Position numbers and translations under genes: made by a program. DNA of 64,000 nt from Molanna angustata (Eukaryota; Arthropoda; Insecta; Trichoptera; Molannidae). Of the stretch, positions 32,449-44,600 are shown one piece after another. The stretch spans positions 32,463,431 through 32,527,430 of the forward strand of contig OY754980.1 of the NCBI GenBank assembly GCA_963576475.1, read 5' to 3'. Below the pieces are notes generated by a model. It was given only the letters and a program-made list of their open reading frames with translations, was not told where the DNA came from and did no database searches. The number at the start of each line of letters is the position of its first letter. The stretch's first letter is position 1.

Positions 32449-35401
32449 CAACTGTCGATTCGTTCATGAGAATTCAATTCTCTTAATGAATCGACATTAT
32501 TAAGCCAAGATGCGTGTACGAAGGAAAATTTTGTATGGTGTAGTGGACTTTTTGCATGCTAATAACACCAACTAGAGGCCTCGCAGCATATATATTCCGA
32601 TACATGGATTTACTCAGAATTCGGAGTAGAACATTTTATGTGAGTTTTGTGTGTGTGTGTCCCCCTTATAACTTTTGATCCGCTCAATTTACAGAGCCCA
32701 AATTTTCAGAATATATAAACAGTTATAGGCCTACAAAAGTTTTATACTCAATTGTGAATTTTTGTTTCAGTCAGGGGTTATCAACTTTTGAATTTTTACT
32801 TAATTTTTCCATATATCTCAGAAACCATAAAAGCTAGAACGCTGAAAATTGGTATAAAGATAGACATATACAAAATCTCAAATTTGTTTTTTTTTAAATT
32901 TCAGGGTTTCTCAAACATTTTTTATTAAGAAAAATATTTTTTTATGATAAATTTATGAGTTTAACTGCCTATATTTCTATTTTTTTTTAAATATCGAAAA
33001 AATCCGAAACACCCCAACTAGGTAATTTATTTTCTATAAAAAATATAACAATTGTATTAGCACATCGCAATTTTTTTTTAACAATTTTTATAAAAATTGA
33101 ATTTAGTGACGACATTGTTTCATACAATTTGTATGGAAGTAGCCTACACACAATATCTAAGAAGACTTAATAGTTTGATACTAATCTCCAAACCTACATA
33201 CATACCATCATGCTGTTTTCACATTCTGGGTAGGATCAAAGGACTGACCTCCATACTGTCCTATCTTGACATACATACCTAGGTACATGTGTTGTATAGA
33301 AAACCAAATATCTTAAAATATTAAATAATCCAACTGTCGATTTGTTCAGGAGAACTTTGTTCTCTTAACATATCGACAATGTATCAAGCCAGAATACGCG
33401 AGAATTGTATGGAGAGGTCTACTTTTTTCACGGCTTTTCCAACTTTGAAGTCAAAAAACACCAACTTAGAGGCTTCGCAGCATATATGTTCCATACACGG
33501 ATTTACTCAGAATTCGGAGTAGAACATTTCGTGTGTCTGTGTGTGTGTGTGTCTGTGTGTGTGTGTGTGTCTGTGTGTGTGTCTGTGTGTCCGTCCCCCC
33601 CTTATAACTTTTGATCCGCTCAATAAACAGAGCCTAAAATTTCAGAATATATAAACAGTTACAGGCCTACAAAACTTTTATACTCGGAATTTTGAATTTT
33701 TGTTTCAGTCAGGGGTTATCAACTTTTGAATTTTTATTTTATTTTTCCATATATCTCAGAAACCATAAACGCTAGAACGCTGAAAATTGGTACAAACATA
33801 GACAAATACAAAATCTCAAATTAGTTTTTTCAAAAAAATTCCAGGGTTTCTCAAACATTTTTTATTAAGAAAAATATTTTTTTTATGATAAATTTATGAG
33901 TTTAACTGCCTATATTTCCAAAACTTTTACAATTATCGAAAAAAGCCGAAACACCCCAACTAGATAATTTAATTTTCTATAAAAAATATCAGCAATGTAG
34001 TAGAAGATCTCAATTTTTTTTTAACATTTTTTTAAAAATTGAATTTAGTGACGACATCGCTTCATACATTTTGTATGGCAGTCGCCTATACACAATATGT
34101 AAGAAGACTTAATAGTTTGATACTTCGACTCCAAACATACATACATACCATCATGCTATTTGCATATTCTGGGTAGGAAAAAGGATCTTCCTCCATACTA
34201 TCCTATCTTGACATACATACCTACATATGTTGTATAGAAAACAAAATATCTGAAAATATTCAATAATCCAACTGTCGATTTGTTCAGGAGAACTTTGTTC
34301 TCTTAACATATCGACAATGTATCAAGCCAGAATACGCGAGAATTGTATGGAGAGGTCTACTTTTTTCACGGCTTTTCCAACTTTGAAGTCAAAAAACACC
34401 AACTTAGAGGCTTCGCAGCATATATGTTCCATACACGGATTTACTCAGAATTCGGAGTAGAACATTTCGTGTGTCTGTGTGTGTGTGTCTGTGTGTGTGT
34501 CTGTGTGTGTGTGTGTCTGTGTGTGTGTGTCTGTGTGTCCGTCCCCCCCTTATAACTTTTGATCCGCTCAATTTACAGAGCCTAAAATTTCAGAATATAT
34601 AAACAGTTACAGGCCTACAAAACTTTTATACTTGGAATTTTGAATTTTTGTTTCAGTCAGGGGTTATCAACTTTTGAATTTTTATTTTATTTTTCCATAT
34701 ATCTCAGAAACCATAAACGCTAGAACGCTGAAAATTGGTACACACATAGACAAATACAAAATCTCAAATTAGTTTTTTCAAAAAAATTCCAGGGTTTCTC
34801 AAACATTTTTTATTAAGAAAAATATTTTTTTTATGATAAATTTATGAGTTTAACTGCCTATATTTCCAAAACTTTTACAATTATCGAAAAAAGCCGAAAC
34901 ATCCCAACTAGATAATTTAATTTTCTATAAAAAATATCAGCAATGTAGTAGAAGATCTCAATTTTTTTTTAACATTTTTTTTAAAAATTGAATTTAGTGA
35001 CGACATCGCTTCATACATTTTGTATGGCAGTCGCCTATACACAATATGTAAGAAGACTTAATAGTTTGATACTTCGACTCCAAACATACATGCATACCAT
35101 CATGCTATTTGCATATTCTGGGTAGGAAAAAGGATCTTCCTCCATACTATCCTATCTTGACATACATACCTACATATGTTGTATAGAAAACAAAATATCT
35201 GAAAATATTCAATAATTTGTATCTATGGGTTTATAGTTTGGTACATATTCTTCAACTATACATACTATCGCTATCGACAGTTGGATCTCATGTGTTACAT
35301 GCAACTAGTTTGTATTAATGGGTTTATAGTTTGGTACTTATTCTTCAACTATACGTAATATCGCTATCGACAGTTGGATCTCATGTGTTACATGCAACTA
35401 G
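32449..35401 (+). mobile_element. Tandem array of three Helentron-like (HINE-type) units
   Basis: Units begin with caactgtcga at 32449, 33331 and 34269 (spacing 882 and 938 bp). Each has a 5' imperfect hairpin (tcgatttgttcaggagaa / ttctcttaacatatcga type), a conserved block to 'attcggagtagaaca', a GT/GTCT microsatellite, and a long conserved 3' block. Units 2 and 3 are nearly identical. Only the last ends with the 3' terminus: the inverted 'atcgacagttgg', a catgtgttacatg hairpin and caaCTAG before T (35308, repeated at 35401). Sub-terminal inverted repeats, a central microsatellite and hairpin-CTAG end match HINE/DINE-type non-autonomous rolling-circle elements; that class is inferred. Confidence 0.75.
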
Positions 35402-35959
35402 TTTAAATATAAGAACGAAATGTGTACAGATACATATACCTAATGTTATATCTATAATAAAAAGTAAAGACTTTTTGATTCTACATTAATTTAATTGAGC
35501 GCGATAGGCCTATTTCGCCTTGTTAAAGCATTAACTAGCTTATGACTGTTTTGACAAATTTTACTTATATTTATAGATTAATTATGTAGGAGGAGCTTAC
35601 AGGTTCTTGTGATTGGTCATTTAAAACTATTGATATTATACAATGCAAAAAAGAAATAAATTTACTTTACTCTGGTTGGTTGAGACTATTTATTTTTTGA
35701 CCAATCCCTATTTAAATAATTAGTGAAATTGAATATAATGAATTGATTTATGGTAATGGCTGGTTTTTCGGTGTAACGGTACATGGTATTGTGTTCTAAT
35801 GGGCAGTGAAATGCATTAAGTGTTTACAATATTACGGATTATTTCTTAAGCTATTGTTGATATGTAGGTATTCTTGGTGGTGTAGTATGATGGGTGTATC
35901 TGAAACAATTAAAAAAAGTTTGCGGCAGAATCAAATCAAATAACTAAATATGGTATATT

Positions 35960-36520
35960 TTTGTTTATGGAATAATATCTATGAGCGGTGATCTGTGTAT
36001 GTTCATTTGTTCATTTATGACAATGACGTTAGGATTTTTTAAGTGCTTGGAAATTTCTAACTGCTCTAATATATTTAGCCTTAAACCTTTCTTAGCAAAG
36101 TGTAGAGGAATAGGTGAATTTGTTGGACTGATTGTATGATTATTTTCTATGAGATGCTTGGCGAATTGAGAATCTGTTTTGTTTTTTTGCCACGATTTTT
36201 TATGTTCTTTGAACCTTTCTGCAATATTCCTACCACTTTGTCCGATGTAAATTGAGTTACAATCATCGCAGGTCAATTTGTATACACCGCTCTTCTTTAG
36301 TTTGTCTATTTTATCTTTTGAATTTTTTATTACCATTCCTATGTTTTTGTTTGTTTTGTAAGTTATATTTATACCTGATTTTTTCAAATTTTTACCTAGT
36401 CTTTGCGATAAATTTCCTGAATAAGTTATACATTTATAGTTTTCTTTGTGGTTATTTTGTTTGGGGTAAAATTCTTTCAGTGTGTTTTTTTGAATTTGTT
36501 TATCAAACTTCTTCTTCTTT
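35960..36520 (-). mobile_element. Penelope-like element fragment with GIY-YIG endonuclease
   Basis: The minus-strand frame, open from about 36519 to the stop at 35965, encodes an RT-end region (KCITYSGNLSQRLGKNLKKS) followed by a GIY-YIG domain: GVYKLTCDDCNSIYIGQSGR, then NIAERFKEHKKSW, with the two-Cys insert typical of Penelope-like elements. The catalytic Tyr, Arg and His positions look intact. The RT core is missing. Confidence 0.85.
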
Positions 36521-36761
36521 ACTTTTTATTATAGATATAACATATAATGGAATTCTACCAAATAAAAACTTCATCGATAATTATCATATACCTAATATTT
36601 AAGTTATTAAAAATAAAGAGTTAATTTATTTGTACATTTTTATGCGAATAAAAAAAACAATGAAAAATGTTTTTTTTATTCGCATAAAAATGATTTTTTT
36701 AAATTCTAATAAATATTGAAAAAGTTTTAAGTCACTGGAATTTCCAGTGAATTTCAATGTG

Positions 36762-36847
36762 TATTTTATTTGATAAAATTTTCAATAATTTGGATTTATG
36801 GGTTTATAGTTTGATTCTTATTCTGACCTTCGGTCGGACACTAGTTA
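36762..36847 (+). mobile_element. Helentron-like 3' end with a different terminal hairpin
   Basis: The stretch 'tttatgggtttatagtttga' matches the sub-terminal part of the 32449-35401 units. The tip differs: gaccttcggtc hairpin, then ggacaCTAG before TT. Confidence 0.6.
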
Positions 36848-36964
36848 AAACCCATACATAAATAAAACGCGTGTCGAATTGTTATGTTTGTTTAATAATT
36901 AAAAGTAAGCTGGGGCATCTCGGCGGTTCAGCATGCTAGGTATAAGAGTAGTGGTGAAGTAATC

Positions 36965-37990
36965 TAACTGTCGATTCGTTCGAGATAATTTATTTCTCTT
37001 ATTGAATCGACAGTATTAAGCCAAGATACGCGAGATTCGTATGCCAGGTCTATATTTTTATGTCAAACAACGCCAACTTAGAGAAACTTAGAAAAAAAAA
37101 TCTATAAATTTATGTTCAACGGCCAATATTTCCATTTTTTGAAAATATCGAAAATCGCCGAAACACCTTAACTAGATAATTTAATTTACTATAAAAAATA
37201 TTAAGTAACATACTTAACTCAAACTTTTTTTAACAATTTTTATAACTAGTTGCATGTAACACATGAGATCCAACTGTCGATAGCGATAGTATGTATAGTT
37301 GAAGAATAAGTACCAAACTATAAACCCATAAATACAAATTATTTAATATTTTAAGATATTTGGTTTTCTATACAACACATGTACCTAGGTATGTATGTCA
37401 AGATAGGATAGTATGGAGGTCAGTCCTTTGTTCCTACCCAGAATATGAAAACAGCATGATGGTATGTATGTATGTTTGGAGATTAGTATCAAACTATTAA
37501 GTCGTCACTAAATTCAACTTTTATAAAAATTGTTAAAAAAAATTGAGATGTGCTAATACAATGTTAATATTTTTTTAGATTAAATTATCTAGTTGGGTGT
37601 TTCAGCTTTTTTCGATATTTTTAAAAAAATTTGAAATATAGGTAGTTAAACTCATAAATTTATCACAAAAAAAATATTTTTCTAAATAAAAAATGTTTGA
37701 GAAACGCTGGAATTTAAAAAAAAAAACAATTTGAGATTTTGAATTTGTCTATGTTTATATCAATTTTCAGCATTCTGGCTTTTATGGTTTCTGAGATATA
37801 TGGAAAAATAAACCAAAAATACAAAAGTTGATAACCCCTGACTGAAACAAAAATTAACAATTCTGAGTATAAAAGTTTTGTAGGCCTATAACTGTTTATA
37901 TATTCTGAAAATTTGGGCTCTGTAAATTTAGCGGATCAAAAGTTATAAGGGGGGGGGGGGGACACACACACCCACACACACACACAGACA
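36965..37990 (-). mobile_element. Helentron-like element (minus copy) abutting a plus 5' end
   Basis: 36965-37245 is a plus-oriented 5' end (ctaactgtcgattcgttcga...). At 37246 a minus copy begins with CTAGttgcatgtaacacatg, so the two meet head-on. The minus copy runs to the CA-rich centre at 37960-37990 and lacks the 5' half. Confidence 0.7.
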
Positions 37991-38672
37991 CCGCTTTGAT
38001 GTTTCCTCGTGGTCGGAGAGAGGGCTCATCATGATCATACTCAATATATATAAAATATTAAAAACTAGTCCAATCACGATACTGATACAGCAGCTAATGC
38101 TATAAATCATATACCTTATTTATATATTATTTGGTTGAATCGCTTCTCCCAAAAAATAATATTTTTTGATAACCCTGCGGGATTGAATACATACATAGAA
38201 AAGAGAACTTATTAATACATACAACCTTGGAGGAGTACAACAACAACAACAACAGACATACAAGTTCGTTCAAAGCATAGAAAAGAGAACTTATTGTTCA
38301 AAGTTTGTTTTTGTTTAATTAAAAGATCCAACTTCGAGCCCATTCCTTTTTTTATTAATTCCACGTTTGCAAGTTTAGTGTGAAATTTAGTTATTTTAAA
38401 CTAATAAAAATTAACTCATTTTTAACTATTAATAACGAGTTGACGCAGTAGCTTTATTGTAAAATTACGTATAATTTAGATTCTAGTTACGCCAGTGTGC
38501 CAGTCATCATTTCGGTTCGCCTGTACCTTGAATGATGGTAAACTAGTGATTTGATTCGATTAGCAATATTTTTACTCGTGTTCGCCTGCACTATCGTTTA
38601 ATTTGGGTTGTGGCCGGCCGGTATTGAGTTCATCGTTTATTTCTGTTGTTAATTCATATAAAACAAATCAAA
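37991..38672. other. Upstream region of MGST gene C
   Basis: It starts with a scrap resembling the foldback outer end (tgatgtttcctcgtggtcgg). The remainder is presumed promoter and 5' UTR of MGST gene C. The motif catagaaaagagaacttatt appears twice (about 38198, 38277). Confidence 0.4.
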
Positions 38673-41600
38673 ATGGCAAGCGTTCTGGAAATTTATACCC
38701 TGGATAATCCACTCTTCAAAACATTCGTTTTTTATGCTTGTGTTTTGTCATTGAAAATGTTGGCGATGTCCCCTCTCACCGGCCGAATGCGGTTCAAGAA
38801 AGGAGTAAGTATATTATTTATTAGTATAAATTTTGGTTTTACTGAATTACCTAATTTTGTTGATTATTATTTTTTACCACAAGCTTTTAATGCTTGTGCT
38901 AATGAAGAGAATTCTTTTACTTTAATAAATTGTCCGGCACCCGATATGCGAGTGCTTGTGCTATATAATCTTGAGCCGTTTCGCCGAGAAGGGGAGGCGA
39001 TTTGCTCGTATATCAACGAAGCAAAAAGACAAATTTGTGCTCTGCGCACCCGGAAGCCAGGTTCAAGATGTTTGGCGAAAATTATACCTATAACAAAACT
39101 CATAAAATACCTTTCCAAAATTACCATTTGTACATAATAATTGTATTTTTTTCTTACCATTAAACTATTTTTTCAGGCTTTTGCTAATCCAGAGGATCTT
39201 AAAGGAAAATTAGCCAAAGTTAGAGTTGATGATGATGTTGAACGTGTAAGAAGGTAAAATTTTCATAGTTTAGATCAGATTTATAAAATTAATTCTTAGA
39301 AAAATGGACTGTTAAAATTCTCAGCCCCCTTGGAATGCTTCTAGATTGTGTAACATGATTCTGTTAATTATTATTGTATTTGATTACAACTATTGTCAAG
39401 TAATTAAAACTATTGCATAAATTGAAACACAAATAAGTATCTTATGAGAAGAAAAAAATGAATATTTAATTATTACCATAAATTTGGTCTTCTGAGATCT
39501 TTGAAGACCCCCATTCACGATTGTGCCATCCTTCCAAATAGCTTGCTATCACTCCAAAATGCGCTTGTGAATGTCAAAACCCGCGCAGCTCAATTGGCCT
39601 GACGCACCAAAATGGAATTCCAAACGATCGAAACTCCATAGTCCCGCGACAAACGGCGCGGCGCATCATGTCGGTACGGCATGCTCGTGAGTGTGAAAAC
39701 CAGCGGTACATTGCGCCATCTCATTGTGCCGAGCTGTGAATGTGAAAATACAACATTTTCTCTTTGTTTTTTTCTTTTTATATATAAACAAACCGCTATA
39801 TAGCAGTTGTATAAAACTCATCATCAGAATTATAACTCATTTTTACTTGAAAATTTCAAAAAAATAGAAATTATTAATGCGAAAGCGCCGACAGCTTGCG
39901 TATACCAATTTTGATGGCGCCCCCGTGAGTGTGATGATAATTTTACAATGCTCCAAATGGAGCCGGTCCATATGGAGCGAGGCCGAATGACATGATCGTG
40001 AATGGGCTGCTTAAATTGCTCCAATTTAAAAACTATTGGATATAAAAGGAACAGTTTTACTCTGCATATTACAGGCTTTCCCTTGATATGCAACACCGCT
40101 CCTAGACTATTCATCCTTCATAGCCTAGGTCTTCTCTATATGATGTACGTACATGTCCAACATGTGGAGCCTCCCTGTTCTTAGTGTTTTATACCTTTTA
40201 TGTTTAATAGTTTCAATCTAGAGCCATTTAATGATTTCAAGACGAGACCAAATATGTGCTATTTTCGAATTTTTGAAAATTAATAACTAAAAAACTAGAT
40301 GTCAAAATATATGTAAATTTGCATTTTTCTTACTTTTGATAGATAGAACAAATATACAAAAAAAATATTTTATATATTTTACTTAAAAATGTGTATTACG
40401 CTTTCGCCCATTCAATAATGCCATATTGCATTATTGAATGGGGGGGGGCGTATAAAACATCCATTTTGTCTCTAGAAATTACGCAAAGGTTGATAATAAA
40501 AATTATAAATAAAAAACCATCTGACTACCCAACTTTGCAACTATTTCGTGATTTTCAAGTGCCATCTTTTAAAAATATCTAAAAAAATGTGCTATTTCAA
40601 ATACATAAGGACATGGAAGGTCGCACCATGCCTTTGTGCGTGTGGCGAGTGATAGACATAATATAGTGGGTCAACTGTGTACCCCATTAACACATACATA
40701 CACAACACAGCACTACTACACGTACAATGGGGTGGTGTGGTTCAACCAACTTGAAACAGATTTGAGACTGGCAATTGAACATAATGATTTTAAAAAAAAA
40801 ATAAAGAATAAATCAAACTTATTATTTGACTGATATGTAAATTATATTACAGACGGTGGCCAAATTAATACAATCAAATGAATTTATAGCAGTTTTTAGA
40901 CTTCGAATCATTGAAAATTATTATTTTTTTATTTTATTTCGATCTTTCTTGAATATTATGGGAGATTTAATATATTTTTATAAAATAAAATGCATTTACT
41001 ATGAATATATAATAGTTTATTGATAATAAAATACGTTTTATGGTAAAATGATCAATATTTAGTAAATCCTCCCTTAGCTTTAATTACTGCTGATATTCTT
41101 CTGGGCATGCTGGAGATACATTTAATTGAGATATTTTTTAATTCTGGTGTGTTGTGCCATGCCTCAATTATGTTTTCTATTAGTTGTTTTTTGTTGGTGA
41201 TGACACCTTTTTTTACAATTGCCCTTTCAGAGCCTCCCAAACGTTTTCAATTGGATTTAGATCCGGTGAATTTCCTGGCCAATCTAATACCTTTATTTTT
41301 TCTCCTTCTAGAAATTTAGTAACGGTTTTCGCTTTGTGGCAGGGTGCAGAATCATGCATAAATACATATTTTCCATTTGGAAACCATTCGGCCACTTGAG
41401 GCTTTAGTCTCCCTTTTAAAACTTCTATATACTGGTCCTGGCGCATTGTGCCATTCACAATATACAGCCTTCCCATACCCATCCCACTAATCACTGACCA
41501 GATCATTATTGACTGAGGGTGCTTCACTCTTTGGACCACACATTCCTCATTATATTTTTCACCTGGCCTTCTTCTCACATATTGAGTTTTGTCCTGCAGT

Positions 41601-44600
41601 ATTTGGATTGAGGATTCATCAGAAAAACAAACCTGAAAGAACACGAGAAGTTTTCACTAGTCAATTTTATTTAATACAGAAAGTTTCATAAAAACTTATT
41701 TTACATTCTAATACCTTGCTCCAATCGTCTTCGTTCCAATTTTGGTGTTTTAGTGCCCATTCTAGTCGCATTTTACGCATTTCAGGTGTTAGTTTTGGCT
41801 TTTTCACTGGGCGATAACATTTGAGGTCCATTTCCACCAATCTTCGTCTCAATGTACGATCAGATATATTGACTCCTGTGGTCTGCAAAATAGATTTTAT
41901 TACTTTTCGAGGCTTCTGTCTATTTTCTAGAGCAACATTTCTGATTTTTCTTTCTGTTCGCGGAGTAGTAATGCGCTTTCGTCCACATTTTCCTATTCGA
42001 GATGGTTCAAGGGGTACATTTCCTTTCATTTGCCTACTTATTTTGTGCACAGAATATTGAGAAACATTGGTAAGTGTGGCAATTTCTCGTTGACTGTATT
42101 CACAGTGACCAAGAAGGGTTGCAATTTTAGATTTTTTTCTTGGAGTGAGGTCACAAGATCTTCCCATTTCTAAAATAAACCAAAAAATTCTGAAATTCAG
42201 CATACATTTAGAAAATAATTTATCAAAATCGTAATAATTTGATAAGTAGTATAATTGTGATAAATATTTAGTAATAAATATTAGGTTTACCTGTTATTTA
42301 AAAAAAAATGTAAGAAACACTCAAACACTGTCTCAAATAAACACAAAATCAATGGGCAAAATATTCCATTAACACCCGCACACTCTGTGAAGACCAATAC
42401 TAAACTGACATTATCGTATCTTGTATGTGACAAACTTCATGTTGATGCTTAAAAAGTGTTGCAAGTACGATAACAATAATGAAGGGAGTTGCCACAATTA
42501 AAAATATACTGATGTGATTCGATTTTGCTGGATAACAGCTAAAAATACAATTATTTTTGCATTTTTTTCCTTTGATTGTATTAATTTGGCCACCGTCTGT
42601 AACTTCTTTTTGTATAGATAATAATTATGTATGTATAATATTTTGTGTATTCTGTATTAAATTGTCTCCTTTACACACGAGTGCTTGCACTCTAGTAAAG
42701 GGTAAATATGTTTTGTCTTACTGTGAATCTTTTCTATATAGTTTGTTTGTTTTATATTTTGTATATGTTATTGTAAACTTAATAAAAAAAAAAAAAATAT
42801 AAATATCTGAGATGGTGAGGTCCAAAGTTTTTTTTTTCATTGTTGATTTTACAAGGACTGAAATTGTTGATTTTACGAGGATATTAATTGAGACGGTAAC
42901 AACTGTTGAAAATTTTAAACAAAAACATCTCTTAAATAAAACTTTACTACTTTATGGCATATCATATTTTTTTAGTCTTGATGTTTTTTGTTTAAGTCGG
43001 AATTAAACCTTATTAAATTGAATTTGAAATAAAATGTATATGGTAGATCATTTCATGGATCTTGACTTAACTAAGTGATCTGTTGTTTTTTTATATTGTT
43101 CCATCAGACAATGATCTACTTGATACTTCTTGTTATTTATGGTCAGTTTGAATAAATTGCCTAATGGTAATAATCAGTGTACAATTTGTATATACCAAGA
43201 ATATTCTCACTAATCCGCAACTGCAAATTATTTAAAAAAACATTGTTTAAATTTATGTTTTATTAAAAAACTTATTTATACAATATTTACATTTTACCTA
43301 CATTCTATTAATCCAAATTTTCTACTTATCCGGCATTTTTGTGCATTCATTATTGCTGAGTTAGTGAGATTGTACTTTACTAGTTGCATGTAACACATGA
43401 GATCCAACTGTCGATAGCAATAGTATGTATAGTTAAAGAATAAGAATCAAACTATAAACCCATAAATCAAAATTATTGAAAATTTTGACACATGTTGGTA
43501 TGTATGTCAAGATAGGACAGTATGGAGGTCAGTCCTCTTTTCCTATCCGGAATATGAAAACAGCATGATGGTTCTGTGTGTATGTTTTGAGATTAAGTAT
43601 CAAACTATTAAGTCTTCTTACATATTGTGTATAGGCGACTGCCATACAAATTGTATGAAGCAATGTCGTCACTAAATTCAATTTTTATAAAAATTGTTAA
43701 AAAAAATTTGAGATGTACTTCTATAATAGTAATATTTTTTATGGAAAATTAAATTATCTAGTTGGGGTGTTTCGGCTTTTTTCGATATTTTTAAAAAATT
43801 TGGAAATATAGGCAGTTAAACTCATAAAAAAAAAAATTTTCTTAATAAAAAATGTTTGAGAAACCCTGGAATTTTTTTGAAAAAATGAATTTGAGATTTT
43901 GTATTTGTCTATATTTATACCAATTTTCAGTGTTCTAGCTTTTATGATTTCTGAGATAAGTATATGGAAAAATAAACCAAAGTTTCAAAAGTTGATAAAA
44001 CAAAAATTCACAATTCTGAGCATAAAAGTTTTGTAGGCCTATAAGTGTTTATATATTCTGAAATTTTGGGCCCTGTAAATTGAGCGGATCAAAAGTTATA
44101 AGGGACAGATGGACACAGACACACGAAATGTTCTACTCCTAATTCTGAGTAAATCCGTATACGGAACATATATGCTGCGATGCCTCTAAGTGTGTGTTTT
44201 TTGACTTCATAGTTGGAAAAGCCGTGAAAAAAGTAGACCGTGCATACAATTCTCGCGTATCATGGTTTGAAACATTGTCGATATGTTAAGAGAACAAAGT
44301 TCTCATGAACAAATCGACAGTTGGAAAAGATAAATAAATATTCAGTGTTAAATGTTTTTTGTATGTAAGTATAAGATGAAAAAATATTTATATAAAATAT
44401 TTGGCTTGTTTCAGGGCGCACATGAATGACATTGAAAATATCTTTGTGTTCTTGTTTATCAGCAATATGTATCTGATGACTAATCCCTCTGTTTGGTTGG
44501 CTACCATGTTGATTAGGACATTCACGGCTGCCAGGATAATGCATACCTTGGTCTATGCAGTATTTGTTGTACCACAACCAGCCAGAGGACTGTCTTGGGC

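Larger units (their letters stand above)
40388..42796 (+). mobile_element. LINE 3' end, split by a Tc1 element
   Basis: 40388-40832 encodes a decayed RT C-terminus (SIMPYCIIEWGGAYKTSILS, then LRLAIEHNDFKKKIKNKSN). The 3' UTR resumes after the Tc1 insertion at 42602 and ends in a poly(A) near 42796, with the hairpin gagtgcttgcactc at about 42680. Confidence 0.75.

Noticed and set aside
33405..34555. Pair of near-identical 69-70 residue proteins (MYGEVYFFHGF...)
   Set aside because: They are read from the repeated Helentron-like units and run into the GT microsatellite; there is no sign of coding selection.
38646..39137. 163-codon plus-strand frame as a single-exon protein
   Set aside because: The first part is MGST-C exon 1; the remainder reads through the intron. 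The gtaagt donor at 38805 and the homologous exon 2 show that it is spliced.
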